A stretch of DNA of 64,000 nucleotides from assembly GCA_022651005.1 (NCBI GenBank), contig JALCQD010000002.1:558001-622000 (forward strand), in the 5' to 3' direction. Shown here one piece after another: positions 17,715 to 26,843 of this stretch. The DNA comes from Bifidobacteriaceae bacterium. Lineage in GTDB: Bacteria > Actinomycetota > Actinomycetes > Actinomycetales > Bifidobacteriaceae. The translations under genes were made by a program, and so were the position numbers. The notes below the pieces were generated by a model that had not been told where the DNA came from, ran no database searches, and worked only from the letters and a program-made list of their open reading frames with translations. How positions within the stretch are numbered: the first letter of the stretch is position 1; each line of letters opens with the position of its first letter.

Positions 17715-20126
17715 TTACCGTCGTCCCTGCGATCCCAGCTTGCGCAGCCTCGGTTCGGAAGACTCGCGCGAACCCGTAAGACGATACACGTCAAACACGC
17801 CGTCGATCTTGCGAATGGCCGCCAGCAGCATGTTGAGGTGCTGGGAGTCCGCCATCTCGAACTGGAACTGGCTCGTGGCCACGCGGTCCTGCCCGGTGGA
17901 CTGGGATCCGGAGAGGATATTCACGCCGTAATCCGACAACACGCGCGTGATGTCGGAGAGCAGATGCGCGCGATCGAGCGCCTCCACCTGGATCTTGACG
18001 AGGAAGGTGCCCTTGGTGTCGGTCCAGCTGACTTCGACGATGCGGTCGGGTTGATGCTTTTTGAGATCCAACAAGTTCTCGCAGTCGGCGCGGTGCACGG
18101 ACACGCCCTGAGCGCGTGTGATGAAGCCCACGATGGGATCCCCGGGAACCGGAGTGCAGCACTTGGCGAGCTTGACCCAGATGTCATCCACTCCCTTGAC
18201 GGCGATGGAGGGCGCACCGTCCTTGTGAGAGCGCGAATGTGAGGCCACGTCGCGCAGAGGAAGGACTTCCTCCTCCACCTCGTCGTCCACTTCCTGAGGG
18301 CCGAGGTCCTTCACAAGGTGCGAAATGATATTGGCGGTGGATACCTGGCCATCGCCGATGGCGGCAAACACGGCGTCGGAGTCCGGATAGTTGAGCTCCT
18401 CCGCCACCCCCACCATGGACGCTTGGTTGAGCAGCGAGCTCACGGGGAGGTTGCGCTTGCGCATGGCACGCGTCAGTTCGTCGCGACCCTCATCAATGGC
18501 CTCGGAGCGGCGCTCCTTGCTGAACCACTGCTTGATCTTGTTACGCGACTTCGGTGACTTGACGAAGCTGAGCCAGTCACGGGACGGACCGGCGGTCTCG
18601 GACTTCGAAGTGAGAATTTCTACAGTGTCGCCATTGTCGAGTTCGGTGTCGAGAGGCACAAGGCGCCCGTTGACGCGCGCACCCATAGTGCGGTGCCCTA
18701 CTTCCGTGTGCACCGCGTACGCGAAGTCCACAGGCGTGGCACCGGCCGGCAGGGAGATGACCTTGCCCTTGGGAGTGAAGACGTAGACCTCAGACGAGCC
18801 AAGATCCTGCTTGAGCGAGCCAAGGAATTCATCGGAGTCGGGCGTCTCGGACGTCCAATCGGCGAGCTGCTGAATCCACTTGAGGTTGTCGGCCTCCGAC
18901 AAATCTCCCGCTTCGGCCTGCTCGCGAACCTTGTCGGCCTTGTCTGGAGCGGAGAGCTGACGCCCCGCAGCACCATTCTCCTTGTACTTCCAGTGGGCAG
19001 CGATGCCGAATTCCGCGCGCCGATGCATGTCCCACGTGCGGATCTGAATCTCGACGGGCTTGCCTCCCGGTCCCACCACAGTGGTGTGCAGGGATTGGTA
19101 CATGTTGAGCTTTGGCATGGCGATGTAGTCTTTGAAGCGGCCCGGAACCGGGTTCCACTTCGCATGCACCGTGCCGAGCGCCGCGTAGCAATCACGAATC
19201 GAATCCACGATGATGCGTACGCCCACGAGATCGTAGATGTTCTCGAAATCGTGTCCACGCACGATCATCTTCTGGTAGATGCTGAAGTAATCCTTCGGAC
19301 GCCCCGTGACATAGGCGTCAATGTGCTGGTCCTTCATCTCGCCGCGAATGTCCTCGAGAATCTGCTTGAGATACACGTCGCGAGAACCCGCGCGATGAGC
19401 CACCAGCACCACGATCTCGTTGTAGATTTTCGGATAGAGCTGCTTGAAGGAGAGCTCCTCCAGCTCCGTCTTGATGGCGTTCATACCCAAACGGTTGGCA
19501 AGCGGCGCGTACACGTCGAGCGTCTCACGCGCCTTCTTTTCGGAGGACGACTGCTTCACATAGCGCCATGTGCGTGCATTGTGCACTCGATCGGCAAGCT
19601 TGACCACCAGAACGCGCACGTCTCGACTCATGGCAACCACCATCTTACGAATGGTCTCGGCCTGCGCGGAATCACCGTATTCAACGTTGGAGATCTTCGT
19701 CACTCCGTCAACTAATCCGGCAACAGTGTCGCCAAACTCGTCACGGCACTCATCCAGCGTGTAGTCAGTGTCCTCAACAGTGTCGTGCAAGAGGCCCGCC
19801 GCCACAACGCGGGGAGTCATGCCCAAATCTGCGAGAATCTGTGCCACTGCAAGAGGATGGATAATGTAGGGCTCTCCCGAACGACGGCGTTGCGAGCTGT
19901 GCTGCACCACCGCGCGATCATAGGCGCGGCGCAGCATCGACAGATCCACGTCCGGATGGTGCGTGCGCGTCGCCTGAATGATGGGGCGCAATGGGTCGAA
20001 GGGGTCGTCAGTGATTTCGGCACCCAGCAGGCGTGCGGACATATCCGTTTCAGCCGCGTGTTCCCAAGTCTCACTCGCCTCGCTCGCGTCGTGAGCCTCG
20101 TACGCGTCCACGTCTGCATGTGTCAT
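17715..20126 (-). CDS. rel: Bifunctional (p)ppGpp synthetase/hydrolase Rel
   Basis: An 803-residue long-form RelA/SpoT homologue controlling the stringent response. The order is HD hydrolase domain (HDTVED motif intact, so hydrolase is likely active), synthetase domain (GRPKDYFSIYQKM, GVRIIVD, RFKDYIAMPK, NMYQSLHTT, VEIQIRTWDMH), TGS domain (YVFTPKGKVISLPAGATPVD), zinc-finger-like CCTPVPGDPIVGF, and a C-terminal ACT domain. RFKD in the synthetase is the charge type seen in bifunctional Rel enzymes. The ATG at 20126 is chosen for GAGGAG six bases upstream; an ATG at 20165 adds 13 residues but has a weak site. dut lies 53 to 92 bases upstream on the same strand. Confidence 0.95.
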   Translation of the reverse strand: MTHADVDAYEAHDASEASETWEHAAETDMSARLLGAEITDDPFDPLRPIIQATRTHHPDVDLSMLRRAYDRAVVQHSSQRRRSGEPYIIHPLAVAQILADLGMTPRVVAAGLLHDTVEDTDYTLDECRDEFGDTVAGLVDGVTKISNVEYGDSAQAETIRKMVVAMSRDVRVLVVKLADRVHNARTWRYVKQSSSEKKARETLDVYAPLANRLGMNAIKTELEELSFKQLYPKIYNEIVVLVAHRAGSRDVYLKQILEDIRGEMKDQHIDAYVTGRPKDYFSIYQKMIVRGHDFENIYDLVGVRIIVDSIRDCYAALGTVHAKWNPVPGRFKDYIAMPKLNMYQSLHTTVVGPGGKPVEIQIRTWDMHRRAEFGIAAHWKYKENGAAGRQLSAPDKADKVREQAEAGDLSEADNLKWIQQLADWTSETPDSDEFLGSLKQDLGSSEVYVFTPKGKVISLPAGATPVDFAYAVHTEVGHRTMGARVNGRLVPLDTELDNGDTVEILTSKSETAGPSRDWLSFVKSPKSRNKIKQWFSKERRSEAIDEGRDELTRAMRKRNLPVSSLLNQASMVGVAEELNYPDSDAVFAAIGDGQVSTANIISHLVKDLGPQEVDDEVEEEVLPLRDVASHSRSHKDGAPSIAVKGVDDIWVKLAKCCTPVPGDPIVGFITRAQGVSVHRADCENLLDLKKHQPDRIVEVSWTDTKGTFLVKIQVEALDRAHLLSDITRVLSDYGVNILSGSQSTGQDRVATSQFQFEMADSQHLNMLLAAIRKIDGVFDVYRLTGSRESSEPRLRKLGSQGRR

Positions 20127-20218
20127 GGCGTTCTCCTCGTCCTCGCTCACGCTGCCTCTTTCCATTGAGTACCTATCCTAGTGCCCGCCTTATCCGCATG
20201 GCGTACGCAGTGCAGCGA

Positions 20219-20692
20219 TTATTTGCCAGTGGATCCAAAACCGCGCTCGGCCCGGTCGGATCCCGGTAGACGCTTGGCCGGCACGAAGCGCGCCTCCACA
20301 TAGCGCTGGATGACCAATTGTGCGATGCGCTCGCCCGCAGCGAACTCCCACGTATTCTCGGGATCGAGGTTGATCAGGGGTACCTTGATTTCGCCGCGGT
20401 AACCGGCATCGATTGTTCCGGGGGCGTTGACGATGCTGATGCCCTTCTTTACTGCGAGACCGGATCGCGGATGGACGAACGCCACGAAACCCGACGGCAA
20501 CGCGATGCGAATGCCCGTGGGCACGAGAAGACGCTGGAAGGGCTTCAGAACGAAGTCGATGCTGGACCGTAGATCAGCGCCAGCGTCACCCGCATGCTCG
20601 TAGAGCGGAACGAAACTGGGCTCCGCTCCCTCAACGCCCGTGATGAGCACCTCGCAGTTCTCGGGTTCGTTGTATGCCTCGTCGTAGGACAT
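20219..20692 (-). CDS. dut: dUTP diphosphatase (trimeric dUTPase)
   Basis: A 157-residue trimeric dUTPase that hydrolyses dUTP to dUMP, keeping uracil out of DNA and supplying dTMP synthesis. The five motifs can be followed: HAGDAGADL (I), HPRSGLAVKKGI (II), NAPGTIDAGYRGEIKVPLIN (III), AAGERIAQLV (IV) and the C-terminal RAERGFGSTGK (V), which closes over the active site. The start ATG at 20692 has GAGGAGAACGC upstream. It lies between the DUF4193 gene and rel on the same strand. Confidence 0.96.
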   Translation of the reverse strand: MSYDEAYNEPENCEVLITGVEGAEPSFVPLYEHAGDAGADLRSSIDFVLKPFQRLLVPTGIRIALPSGFVAFVHPRSGLAVKKGISIVNAPGTIDAGYRGEIKVPLINLDPENTWEFAAGERIAQLVIQRYVEARFVPAKRLPGSDRAERGFGSTGK

Positions 20693-20734
20693 GCGTTCTC
20701 CTCGTAAGTTGAATGAAAAGTTGTTAAAGACGAC

Positions 20735-20766
20735 GACAGCCCGCCACCGGGTGGTGACAGGCTGTC
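20735..20766 (-). terminator. Possible terminator or hairpin between DUF4193 and dut
   Basis: GACAGCC (20735-20741) pairs with GGCTGTC (20760-20766) around an inner CACC/GGTG pairing. The minus-strand 3' side continues GTCGTCTTTAAC, only weakly T-rich. It lies just after the DUF4193 stop and could separate that gene from dut. Confidence 0.5.
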
Positions 20767-20776
20767 GGTCATGAGG

Positions 20777-21073
20777 TCAGGCGGCGCATTCCTTGCACAC
20801 CGGTTGACCGTCCTTCGTCATGTGATCGAGCTGGCTGCGGTGCTTCACCAAGAAGCACACTGAGCAAATGAACTCGTCTGACTGTGTTGGAATAACGGTA
20901 ACGGAGGAGTCTTCGTTGCTCAGGTCCGCACCCGGCAGCTCATAGTCCTCGGCGATGGCGTTCTCGTCGTCGTCAATTTCAGCGGCGTCGTTCGAGCGCG
21001 ATCCGCCGGAGAGAGCCTCAATGGACTCGGTATCGTCTTCCTTATTCCTCGGGGAATCGTAGTCCTGTGCCAT
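20777..21073 (-). CDS. DUF4193 zinc-ribbon-like protein
   Basis: A 98-residue acidic protein of the actinobacterial DUF4193 family, function unknown. The N-terminal 60 residues are Asp/Glu/Ser-rich and probably disordered. The C-terminus has two CxxC pairs (Cys70/73 in FICSVCFLV and Cys93/96 in PVCKECAA) that should bind zinc. The ATG at 21073 follows ACGAAAGGTGAACA, a good ribosome site. It is upstream of dut on the same strand with a hairpin between. Confidence 0.9.
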   Translation of the reverse strand: MAQDYDSPRNKEDDTESIEALSGGSRSNDAAEIDDDENAIAEDYELPGADLSNEDSSVTVIPTQSDEFICSVCFLVKHRSQLDHMTKDGQPVCKECAA

Positions 21074-21403
21074 TGTTCACCTTTCGTAACATGCATGACC
21101 ACACCAACATCACTGCGCCATAGGATACACGATTTGAAAACGTGCAAATAATACGACACGTGGAACGTCACGTCAACATGAGTGAACACCACGTTATTCC
21201 CTTTGCTCACGGCAAACTCTCCTTCACCGAAATGAGATGCTCTGCCGGAGTGTCGCCGCAGTGTCGCGTCATAAGGCACAATAGACAGTAGTCTTTTGTG
21301 TAAGACGGCACTGGTGAGACGCTGAACGGTTGAGCAGTTGAACGGTGTTGAGACCTCTTGAGACGAATGGCACGCCATGGATATGCACGGAACGAAGGAA
21401 ATA
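21074..21403. other. 330-base divergent intergenic region between DUF4193 and sepH
   Basis: No ORF, RNA gene or strong hairpin was recognised here. It must hold the promoters of the two divergent genes. Near the sepH side CACAAT and TAGACA around 21277-21288 could be -10-like, but I could not assign a convincing -35 to either gene. Confidence 0.4.
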
Positions 21404-22549
21404 ATGAAGACAGCGGTTTTCGATCACGTTGACGAACAGGGTAACCTTATTCTTTCGATCGACGGCGAAAAAGTAGCGCTCGACGTCACCGATGTTCTGG
21501 AACGTGGAATCCTGTCTGCCAAGCAAATCAAGGCGGAGAACAACGCCGCCACCGCACCCGTGGAACCCGCCGCACTGCCCATTTCCAGCATCCAGACCAT
21601 GGTGCGTGAGGGGCATTCCGACGAAGAGATTGCCGCCAAATACTCCATCGATGCTTCTCTGGTACGACGCTTCGCGCAGCCGGTGGAGACGGAGAAACAT
21701 TACGCCATTGCGCAGTTCCTCAGCGTCACCATGCAGACAGGCGCCGCCATGCGCAAGCTTGAGAGCATCATCTCGCACAACCTTCTCGAATCTGGAATCG
21801 ACCCGAAAGATGTTGTGTGGGAAGCCACCAAACAGGGGCGCAATCCATGGAAAATCGAGGCACGCTTCACTCGTCGCGATCAGGAGTACAAGGCCACGTG
21901 GATGTGGAATCTGCGAGACAACTCCGTCGTCTCCATCAATCCCGTCGCCAAACGCCTGTTGGGCGAGAATGCCTCCGCAGGAACGCTGCTCTTCGGCGAG
22001 GATCCCGTTGTCACTACGTCGAGCAGGGCCATTCAGGCCGCGCTCAACGGTCGCGGCCCCATCCCCCCATCATGGATGACAGACCTTCGTGACGATAATG
22101 GCGGAAACAGTACAGACGCCCCACGCGAGGCAACACCCACGCCAGCAAGCGATACATCCGTTCCTCGGGCAGGGACCCCGGCCGCGGAAACGCCCCTCGA
22201 TACGCATGGCACTCCCGCGCCCTCCTCTGAACAGCTCGCGGAAACCATCATCGACTCCACACGCAAGGCTCAGCAGCAGACCGCTGCAGCCGCACAGCCC
22301 ACAACATCACCCGCCGACGAGGAAAAAGAGAAAGCCGAAGCTCAGAAAGCCGCCGCTTCCGCAACCGAAGATGCACGAGAGCCGAAACAGCCGTCAGCGA
22401 CATCCGAAAAGTCCGCAAAATCAAAGACTGCAAAACCAGAAAAGTCACGCACTCCAGGAAACACTGCGGCAAGCACGGATTCCAGCGACCGCACGAAGAA
22501 GCGCCGTGCCGCCGTCCCCTCGTGGGACGACATCCTCTTCGGGGACTGA
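21404..22549 (+). CDS. sepH: Septation protein SepH (DUF3071)
   Basis: A 381-residue protein matching SepH, an actinobacterial cell-division protein that binds FtsZ and promotes its assembly. The conserved N-terminal DUF3071 domain covers about residues 1-170, with an HTH-like stretch (MVREGHSDEEIAAKYSIDAS) and the WKIEARFTRRDQEYKATWMW block. A long Ala/Pro/Lys/Ser-rich, probably disordered region follows, and the C-terminus ends in the conserved VPSWDDILFG. The ATG at 21404 has GAAGGAAATA upstream; an ATG nine codons earlier is less likely. It converges with the phosphatase-like gene, 22 bases away. Confidence 0.92.
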   Translation: MKTAVFDHVDEQGNLILSIDGEKVALDVTDVLERGILSAKQIKAENNAATAPVEPAALPISSIQTMVREGHSDEEIAAKYSIDASLVRRFAQPVETEKHYAIAQFLSVTMQTGAAMRKLESIISHNLLESGIDPKDVVWEATKQGRNPWKIEARFTRRDQEYKATWMWNLRDNSVVSINPVAKRLLGENASAGTLLFGEDPVVTTSSRAIQAALNGRGPIPPSWMTDLRDDNGGNSTDAPREATPTPASDTSVPRAGTPAAETPLDTHGTPAPSSEQLAETIIDSTRKAQQQTAAAAQPTTSPADEEKEKAEAQKAAASATEDAREPKQPSATSEKSAKSKTAKPEKSRTPGNTAASTDSSDRTKKRRAAVPSWDDILFGD

Positions 22550-22571
22550 TATCAGCCGTTTATTTCCTCTC

Positions 22572-23804
22572 TTACGCCACGTCAATCAGCAACGGAATCT
22601 CCTGCTCCGCCATCGTGGCGGATCCATGAACCGCCGGCATGGCGCGTGCGCCCGCATTCTGAATGCGTGAATCCACAATCGTGAGACGCGCGGCGGCAGT
22701 GACAATGACGTCACCAATCATCGGAAGAATCCTGTCGTCCACCGGTCCAAAAAGCCCGGCGGCGACGGCCTCGGAGCGCAGTAAAACCCGAGCCCTCTCA
22801 CCAAAATAATTCGCCCATCGTCCGGCGACCGAAGCGGGATCAACGTCGCCGTCGCAGTACAGCATGAGTGCTCGCGGCTCCCCACCAACCAAGTGCACTC
22901 CTTCCGAGAGAACAGGCACGGAGGCGATGTCGACCTGATCGGTCGGGTCAATGCTCACCATGCCATGGTCCGCAGTGATGACGATGAGAGTCCCGGCAGG
23001 AGCCTCGTCATGCAGCACACGTAAACGGTGATCGATGGCCTCGAGCTTGCTCACCCATTCCTCGGAGTTCCAGCCGTAGTGATGCCCGGCCTTGTCGGCA
23101 TCCCGAGCATAAAGATAGGTGAGTCCCGGCTCGCGCGCCGCCTGTGCCGCCTTTGACACTCGACTCATGGGGTTGACGTCACCAACGTATCGGGGTCCTC
23201 GCAACGCGGCCACGGTGAGCGCAGATTTCTTGAAGTTCGGCAGACCAACAGACGTGGCACGCCCACCATTCGCCGCAATTCCCTCGAAAACTGTGGGCTG
23301 GCGCTGCAGATCCTCCGGACGCGGAGCGTTGGTCCATTGAATCATCTGCGAAATCACATCACGTGCGGGGTTGAGCTGGGTGTATCCCAGCATGCCGGTA
23401 AGCCCCGGAGCCGTCCCCGTACCGAAGGTTCCCATGGCAGCGACGGTGGTGGAGGGATAGCACGTGTCGATCGGCCGCGCATTGGCCGAATCGTTCATCA
23501 GCGCGCGCAGATACGGCGTATGGCCGAGACGTTCCGCCAGATTCCAATATCCCATGCCGTCCACCAGCACCACAATGGCAGAGGTGACGCTCGGAAGTCC
23601 CAGAGCCGCTTGAGCCGCAGCCGGATCCGCATGCACGGCCGTCGGGACCGGCGTGCCCACCGCCGCACTCAGGGCCGGCAAAACGGCAGAGAGATGCCGC
23701 AGATTCTCCGGCAAAACGCCGGTCTCATTCACTAAATCTTCCCGATGCAATGGTTTCAGACGCAAGAGCTGGTCGGTATCGGGAATTTCTATCATGAAAT
23801 CCAT
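22572..23804 (-). CDS. Alkaline phosphatase / nucleotide pyrophosphatase family protein
   Basis: A protein of about 410 residues of the type I phosphodiesterase/nucleotide pyrophosphatase superfamily. Metal-site features are visible: VVLVDGMGYWN with the first Asp, CYPSTTVAAMGTFGTG with the nucleophile Thr, YARDADKAGHHYGWN and VITADHGMVSID with His residues. No signal peptide is seen, so it should be cytoplasmic; the substrate is unknown. The ATG at 23804 is chosen because a longer frame (to 23972) would overlap the divergent parC start; an ATG at 23795 is also possible. It sits between sepH and parC, but orientation gives no operon link. Confidence 0.83.
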   Translation of the reverse strand: MDFMIEIPDTDQLLRLKPLHREDLVNETGVLPENLRHLSAVLPALSAAVGTPVPTAVHADPAAAQAALGLPSVTSAIVVLVDGMGYWNLAERLGHTPYLRALMNDSANARPIDTCYPSTTVAAMGTFGTGTAPGLTGMLGYTQLNPARDVISQMIQWTNAPRPEDLQRQPTVFEGIAANGGRATSVGLPNFKKSALTVAALRGPRYVGDVNPMSRVSKAAQAAREPGLTYLYARDADKAGHHYGWNSEEWVSKLEAIDHRLRVLHDEAPAGTLIVITADHGMVSIDPTDQVDIASVPVLSEGVHLVGGEPRALMLYCDGDVDPASVAGRWANYFGERARVLLRSEAVAAGLFGPVDDRILPMIGDVIVTAAARLTIVDSRIQNAGARAMPAVHGSATMAEQEIPLLIDVA

Positions 23805-23964
23805 TGAAGCACTCACGCCTGAAGAGCGGCACACCCCAGTGTCGAATCTGCATCGATCGTGACCTGCCGCAGCCGCGCCTTCGCCGCTCTCTGCCACGCC
23901 AATACACATGAATTCGAGGGTGTAGGCGATAATGGTGTGCTGGAACAAAAGGAGTTTGCCATTC

Positions 23965-26736
23965 ATGCCCACACATCGCGCATCTAAAGCCTCTCACAAA
24001 GCTGCGTTCGACCCTCGCACTGTCAAGGAAAACATCGTCGACACCCCTCTGAACGAGGAGATGAGCAAGTCCTTCCTTGAATACGCCTACTCGGTGATCT
24101 ATGCGCGTGCCCTCCCCGATGCCCGCGATGGTCTCAAACCGGTACAGAGACGCATCGTGTACCAAATGGGCCAAATGAATCTCACTCCCGACAAGCCCTA
24201 CATGAAGTCCGCCCGCGTGGTGGGCGAAGTCATGGGCAAATTGCACCCGCACGGAGACTCCGCCATCTACGAGGCCATGGTGCGCCTCGCTCAGCCCTTC
24301 GCCATGCGTCTGCCATTGGTGGACGGCCACGGCAACTTCGGCTCGCTTGACGATGGTCCGGCCGCCTCCCGCTACACGGAGGCACGCATGGCCAGCGCCG
24401 CGCTCGGCATGAACGCGGACATCGACGAGGACACCGTCTCCTTCTCCCCCAACTACGACAACAAGCTGAAAGAACCTGACGTTCTTCCCTCGGCCATTCC
24501 CAACCTGCTCGTCAATGGAGCCTCCGGCATCGCTGTGGGCATGGCCACCAACATGATCACGCATAATCTGGGCGAAGTCGTGGCTGCCGCAAAGTATTTC
24601 CTTAAGCACCCCGATGCTACACTCGACGACCTCATGCGCTTCGTCCCTGGCCCCGATTTGCCCGGTGGCGGCATCATCATTGGCCGCGACGGCATCCGTG
24701 AGGCATACGAAACCGGCCGCGGACGCTTCGTGACGCGTGCCAAGATTCACCTCGAGAACATCACGGCACGCAAGAAAGGCATCGTCGTCACTGAGCTGCC
24801 GTTCATGGTGGGCCCCGAGAAGGTGCTCGAACGCATTTCCGACGCTGTGCGGTCCAAGAAACTCGACGGCATCACCGGTGCCATCGATCTCTCCGATCGT
24901 CACAACGGCATGAAAATCATCATCGAGATCAAGTCCGGATTCAATCCCGAGGCCGTTCTCGCTCAGCTCTACAAACACACCCCTCTGCAGGATTCGTACA
25001 CTATCAACAACGTCGCACTGGTGGACGGGCGTCCGCACACTCTGGGGTTGCGCGAGCTACTGCGCGTATGGGTCGATCACCGTCGTGTGGTCATCAAGGC
25101 GCGCTCCGAGTTTCGACGCAAGAAGGCGCTGGAACGGCTGCACCTGGTGGAGGGATTGCTGCTCGCACTCATCGACATCGACGAGGTCATCGAAGTAATT
25201 CGCAGCTCTGACGACGTGGACACCGCGAAGTCGCGCCTCATGGCCGTCTTTGATCTCGACGACATCCAGGCCACTTACATCCTCGATCTGCGTCTGCGTC
25301 GCTTGACCAAGATGAGCCGTGTCGAGCTCGAGTCCGAACGCGATGAATTGCGCAAGAAAATTGCCGCTCTCGAAGAGATTCTGGCATCCCAGGAAAGCCT
25401 CGACAAGGTCGTCGTCGAGGAAATGGACAGTGTCGTTGCCCAGTGGGGCACGCCAAGGCGCACGCTGTTGCTCGATCATGACGGCACCGTGGTGGTGGCA
25501 GAGCCCGATCCCAGCGCCCCGCTCGCGAGCACAACGGATGCCACCGCGTCCGGGACCTCTGCCATAAGCATCGGCGTGGGTGCTGGAGCCACCGCGCCCA
25601 CTCAAGACTCCGTATCAGGATTCGCCATTTCGGGCGCGGCGGGTAACGCTGCAGGCTCCACAAAAGCTGGCACACCCGCTTCCCTCGAACTAGAGGACAC
25701 GCCGTGCACGGTGATGCTCAGTGCAAACGGCCTCATCGCGCGCACCACACCGAGCGCCGTTGACCTCTTCGAGACCCGTGACGCCGCTACTCCACGAGCC
25801 GCTGAGGACGAAATTCGTTCCCTCTTCCCCACCACGACGCGTTCCGAATACGGCATCATCACGTCGGCAGGACGTCTGGTTAAGGCAAATGTCTCGGATT
25901 TGCCACTGCTTGCAGCATCGGAGTCACTCAGCGTCGCGGGCGGCGTGCGCGCCGCGGATTTGCTGCATGGCACCGAAAGCACGGATCCCATCGAGGGTGA
26001 GCGCGTTGTCGCCGCCATCTCGCTTGACGCCACAGCCCTGGAGACAGCGACACCTCTGGCGTTGGGAACACGCTACGGCGTGGTGAAGCGGTGGAACATG
26101 GAAGCACCCACGACGATGGATTCGTGGAGCGTGATATCGCTCAAGCAGGGAGACGACGATTCGTCCTCCTCTGAAACAGGCACAGACGAGGTTCTTGCGG
26201 CCGCACCGGCCGCCGATACCGACCGCCTGGTATTCGTCGCCACGGACGCCTCACTGCTGACCTTCGACGCCTCTTCCGTGCGTCCGCAGGGACGTAGTTC
26301 CGCGGGTATGACGGGCATCAAGCTGAACGAGGGACAGACAGCGCTCGCCTTTGCGGTGATTCCCGCTGGCAAGATCGCGTGGAGTGCCCCCGAGGAGGTG
26401 ACGGATACCGAGGCGGATGAGACCGTTTCGTCCCCACAGCCCACGGGCGCAGTGGTGCTCACCGTTGCTGGAGATTCCAAGGCATTACCGGGAACCGAAG
26501 AGGGGTTTGCGAAGGTGACTCCCTTTGAGCTCTACCCCACAAAGGGACGTTCCACCCGCGGCGTGCGCGCTCAGAGATTCCTCAAGGGACAGGACACGCT
26601 CATCACGGCTGCCGTGGGTACCTATCCGCTTCATGCCTCCACAGAGTCAGGACGCGCCGTGGAGTTGCCAGCAATCGACATGCGTCGTGACGGCTCCGGA
26701 ACCGAACTGGCTGCCCGCATCGCCACCATCGCATAA
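23965..26736 (+). CDS. parC: DNA topoisomerase IV subunit A (GyrA/ParC family)
   Basis: A 923-residue type IIA topoisomerase A subunit. The active-site tyrosine is Tyr137 in [10 protein letters not shown]. The quinolone-determining region reads [19 protein letters not shown] with Ser99 and Glu103; Glu at the second position resembles ParC. The coiled-coil tower ([20 protein letters not shown]) follows, and the C-terminal domain is beta-propeller-like with low-complexity Ala/Ser/Thr inserts around residues 505-570. I did not recognise a GyrA box. The ATG at 23965 follows AAAAGGAGTTTGCCATTC. It faces the B subunit gene instead of sharing an operon with it. Calling it gyrase subunit A would be the alternative. 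Confidence 0.85.
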   Translation: MPTHRASKASHKAAFDPRTVKENIVDTPLNEEMSKSFLEYAYSVIYARALPDARDGLKPVQRRIVYQMGQMNLTPDKPYMKSARVVGEVMGKLHPHGDSAIYEAMVRLAQPFAMRLPLVDGHGNFGSLDDGPAASRYTEARMASAALGMNADIDEDTVSFSPNYDNKLKEPDVLPSAIPNLLVNGASGIAVGMATNMITHNLGEVVAAAKYFLKHPDATLDDLMRFVPGPDLPGGGIIIGRDGIREAYETGRGRFVTRAKIHLENITARKKGIVVTELPFMVGPEKVLERISDAVRSKKLDGITGAIDLSDRHNGMKIIIEIKSGFNPEAVLAQLYKHTPLQDSYTINNVALVDGRPHTLGLRELLRVWVDHRRVVIKARSEFRRKKALERLHLVEGLLLALIDIDEVIEVIRSSDDVDTAKSRLMAVFDLDDIQATYILDLRLRRLTKMSRVELESERDELRKKIAALEEILASQESLDKVVVEEMDSVVAQWGTPRRTLLLDHDGTVVVAEPDPSAPLASTTDATASGTSAISIGVGAGATAPTQDSVSGFAISGAAGNAAGSTKAGTPASLELEDTPCTVMLSANGLIARTTPSAVDLFETRDAATPRAAEDEIRSLFPTTTRSEYGIITSAGRLVKANVSDLPLLAASESLSVAGGVRAADLLHGTESTDPIEGERVVAAISLDATALETATPLALGTRYGVVKRWNMEAPTTMDSWSVISLKQGDDDSSSSETGTDEVLAAAPAADTDRLVFVATDASLLTFDASSVRPQGRSSAGMTGIKLNEGQTALAFAVIPAGKIAWSAPEEVTDTEADETVSSPQPTGAVVLTVAGDSKALPGTEEGFAKVTPFELYPTKGRSTRGVRAQRFLKGQDTLITAAVGTYPLHASTESGRAVELPAIDMRRDGSGTELAARIATIA

Positions 26737-26766
26737 GGCTGGGTACAAGAAACATAGAGGGCATAG

Positions 26767-26812
26767 AAAAAGCACGCTGAGATTGGTTCGAGAACCACTC
26801 AGCGTGCTTTTG
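26767..26812. terminator. Bidirectional terminator between parC and parE
   Basis: AAAAGCACGCTGA pairs with TCAGCGTGCTTTT around an inner GGTTC/GAACC hairpin. A-rich and T-rich flanks on both sides let it serve both convergent genes. Confidence 0.88.
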
Positions 26813-26843
26813 CTTTTGTTGAGCACAACGATCTTTTTACCGC

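Noticed and set aside
23805-23972. Longer N-terminus for the phosphatase-family gene
   Set aside because: It overlaps the parC leader and start; the added residues show no family similarity.
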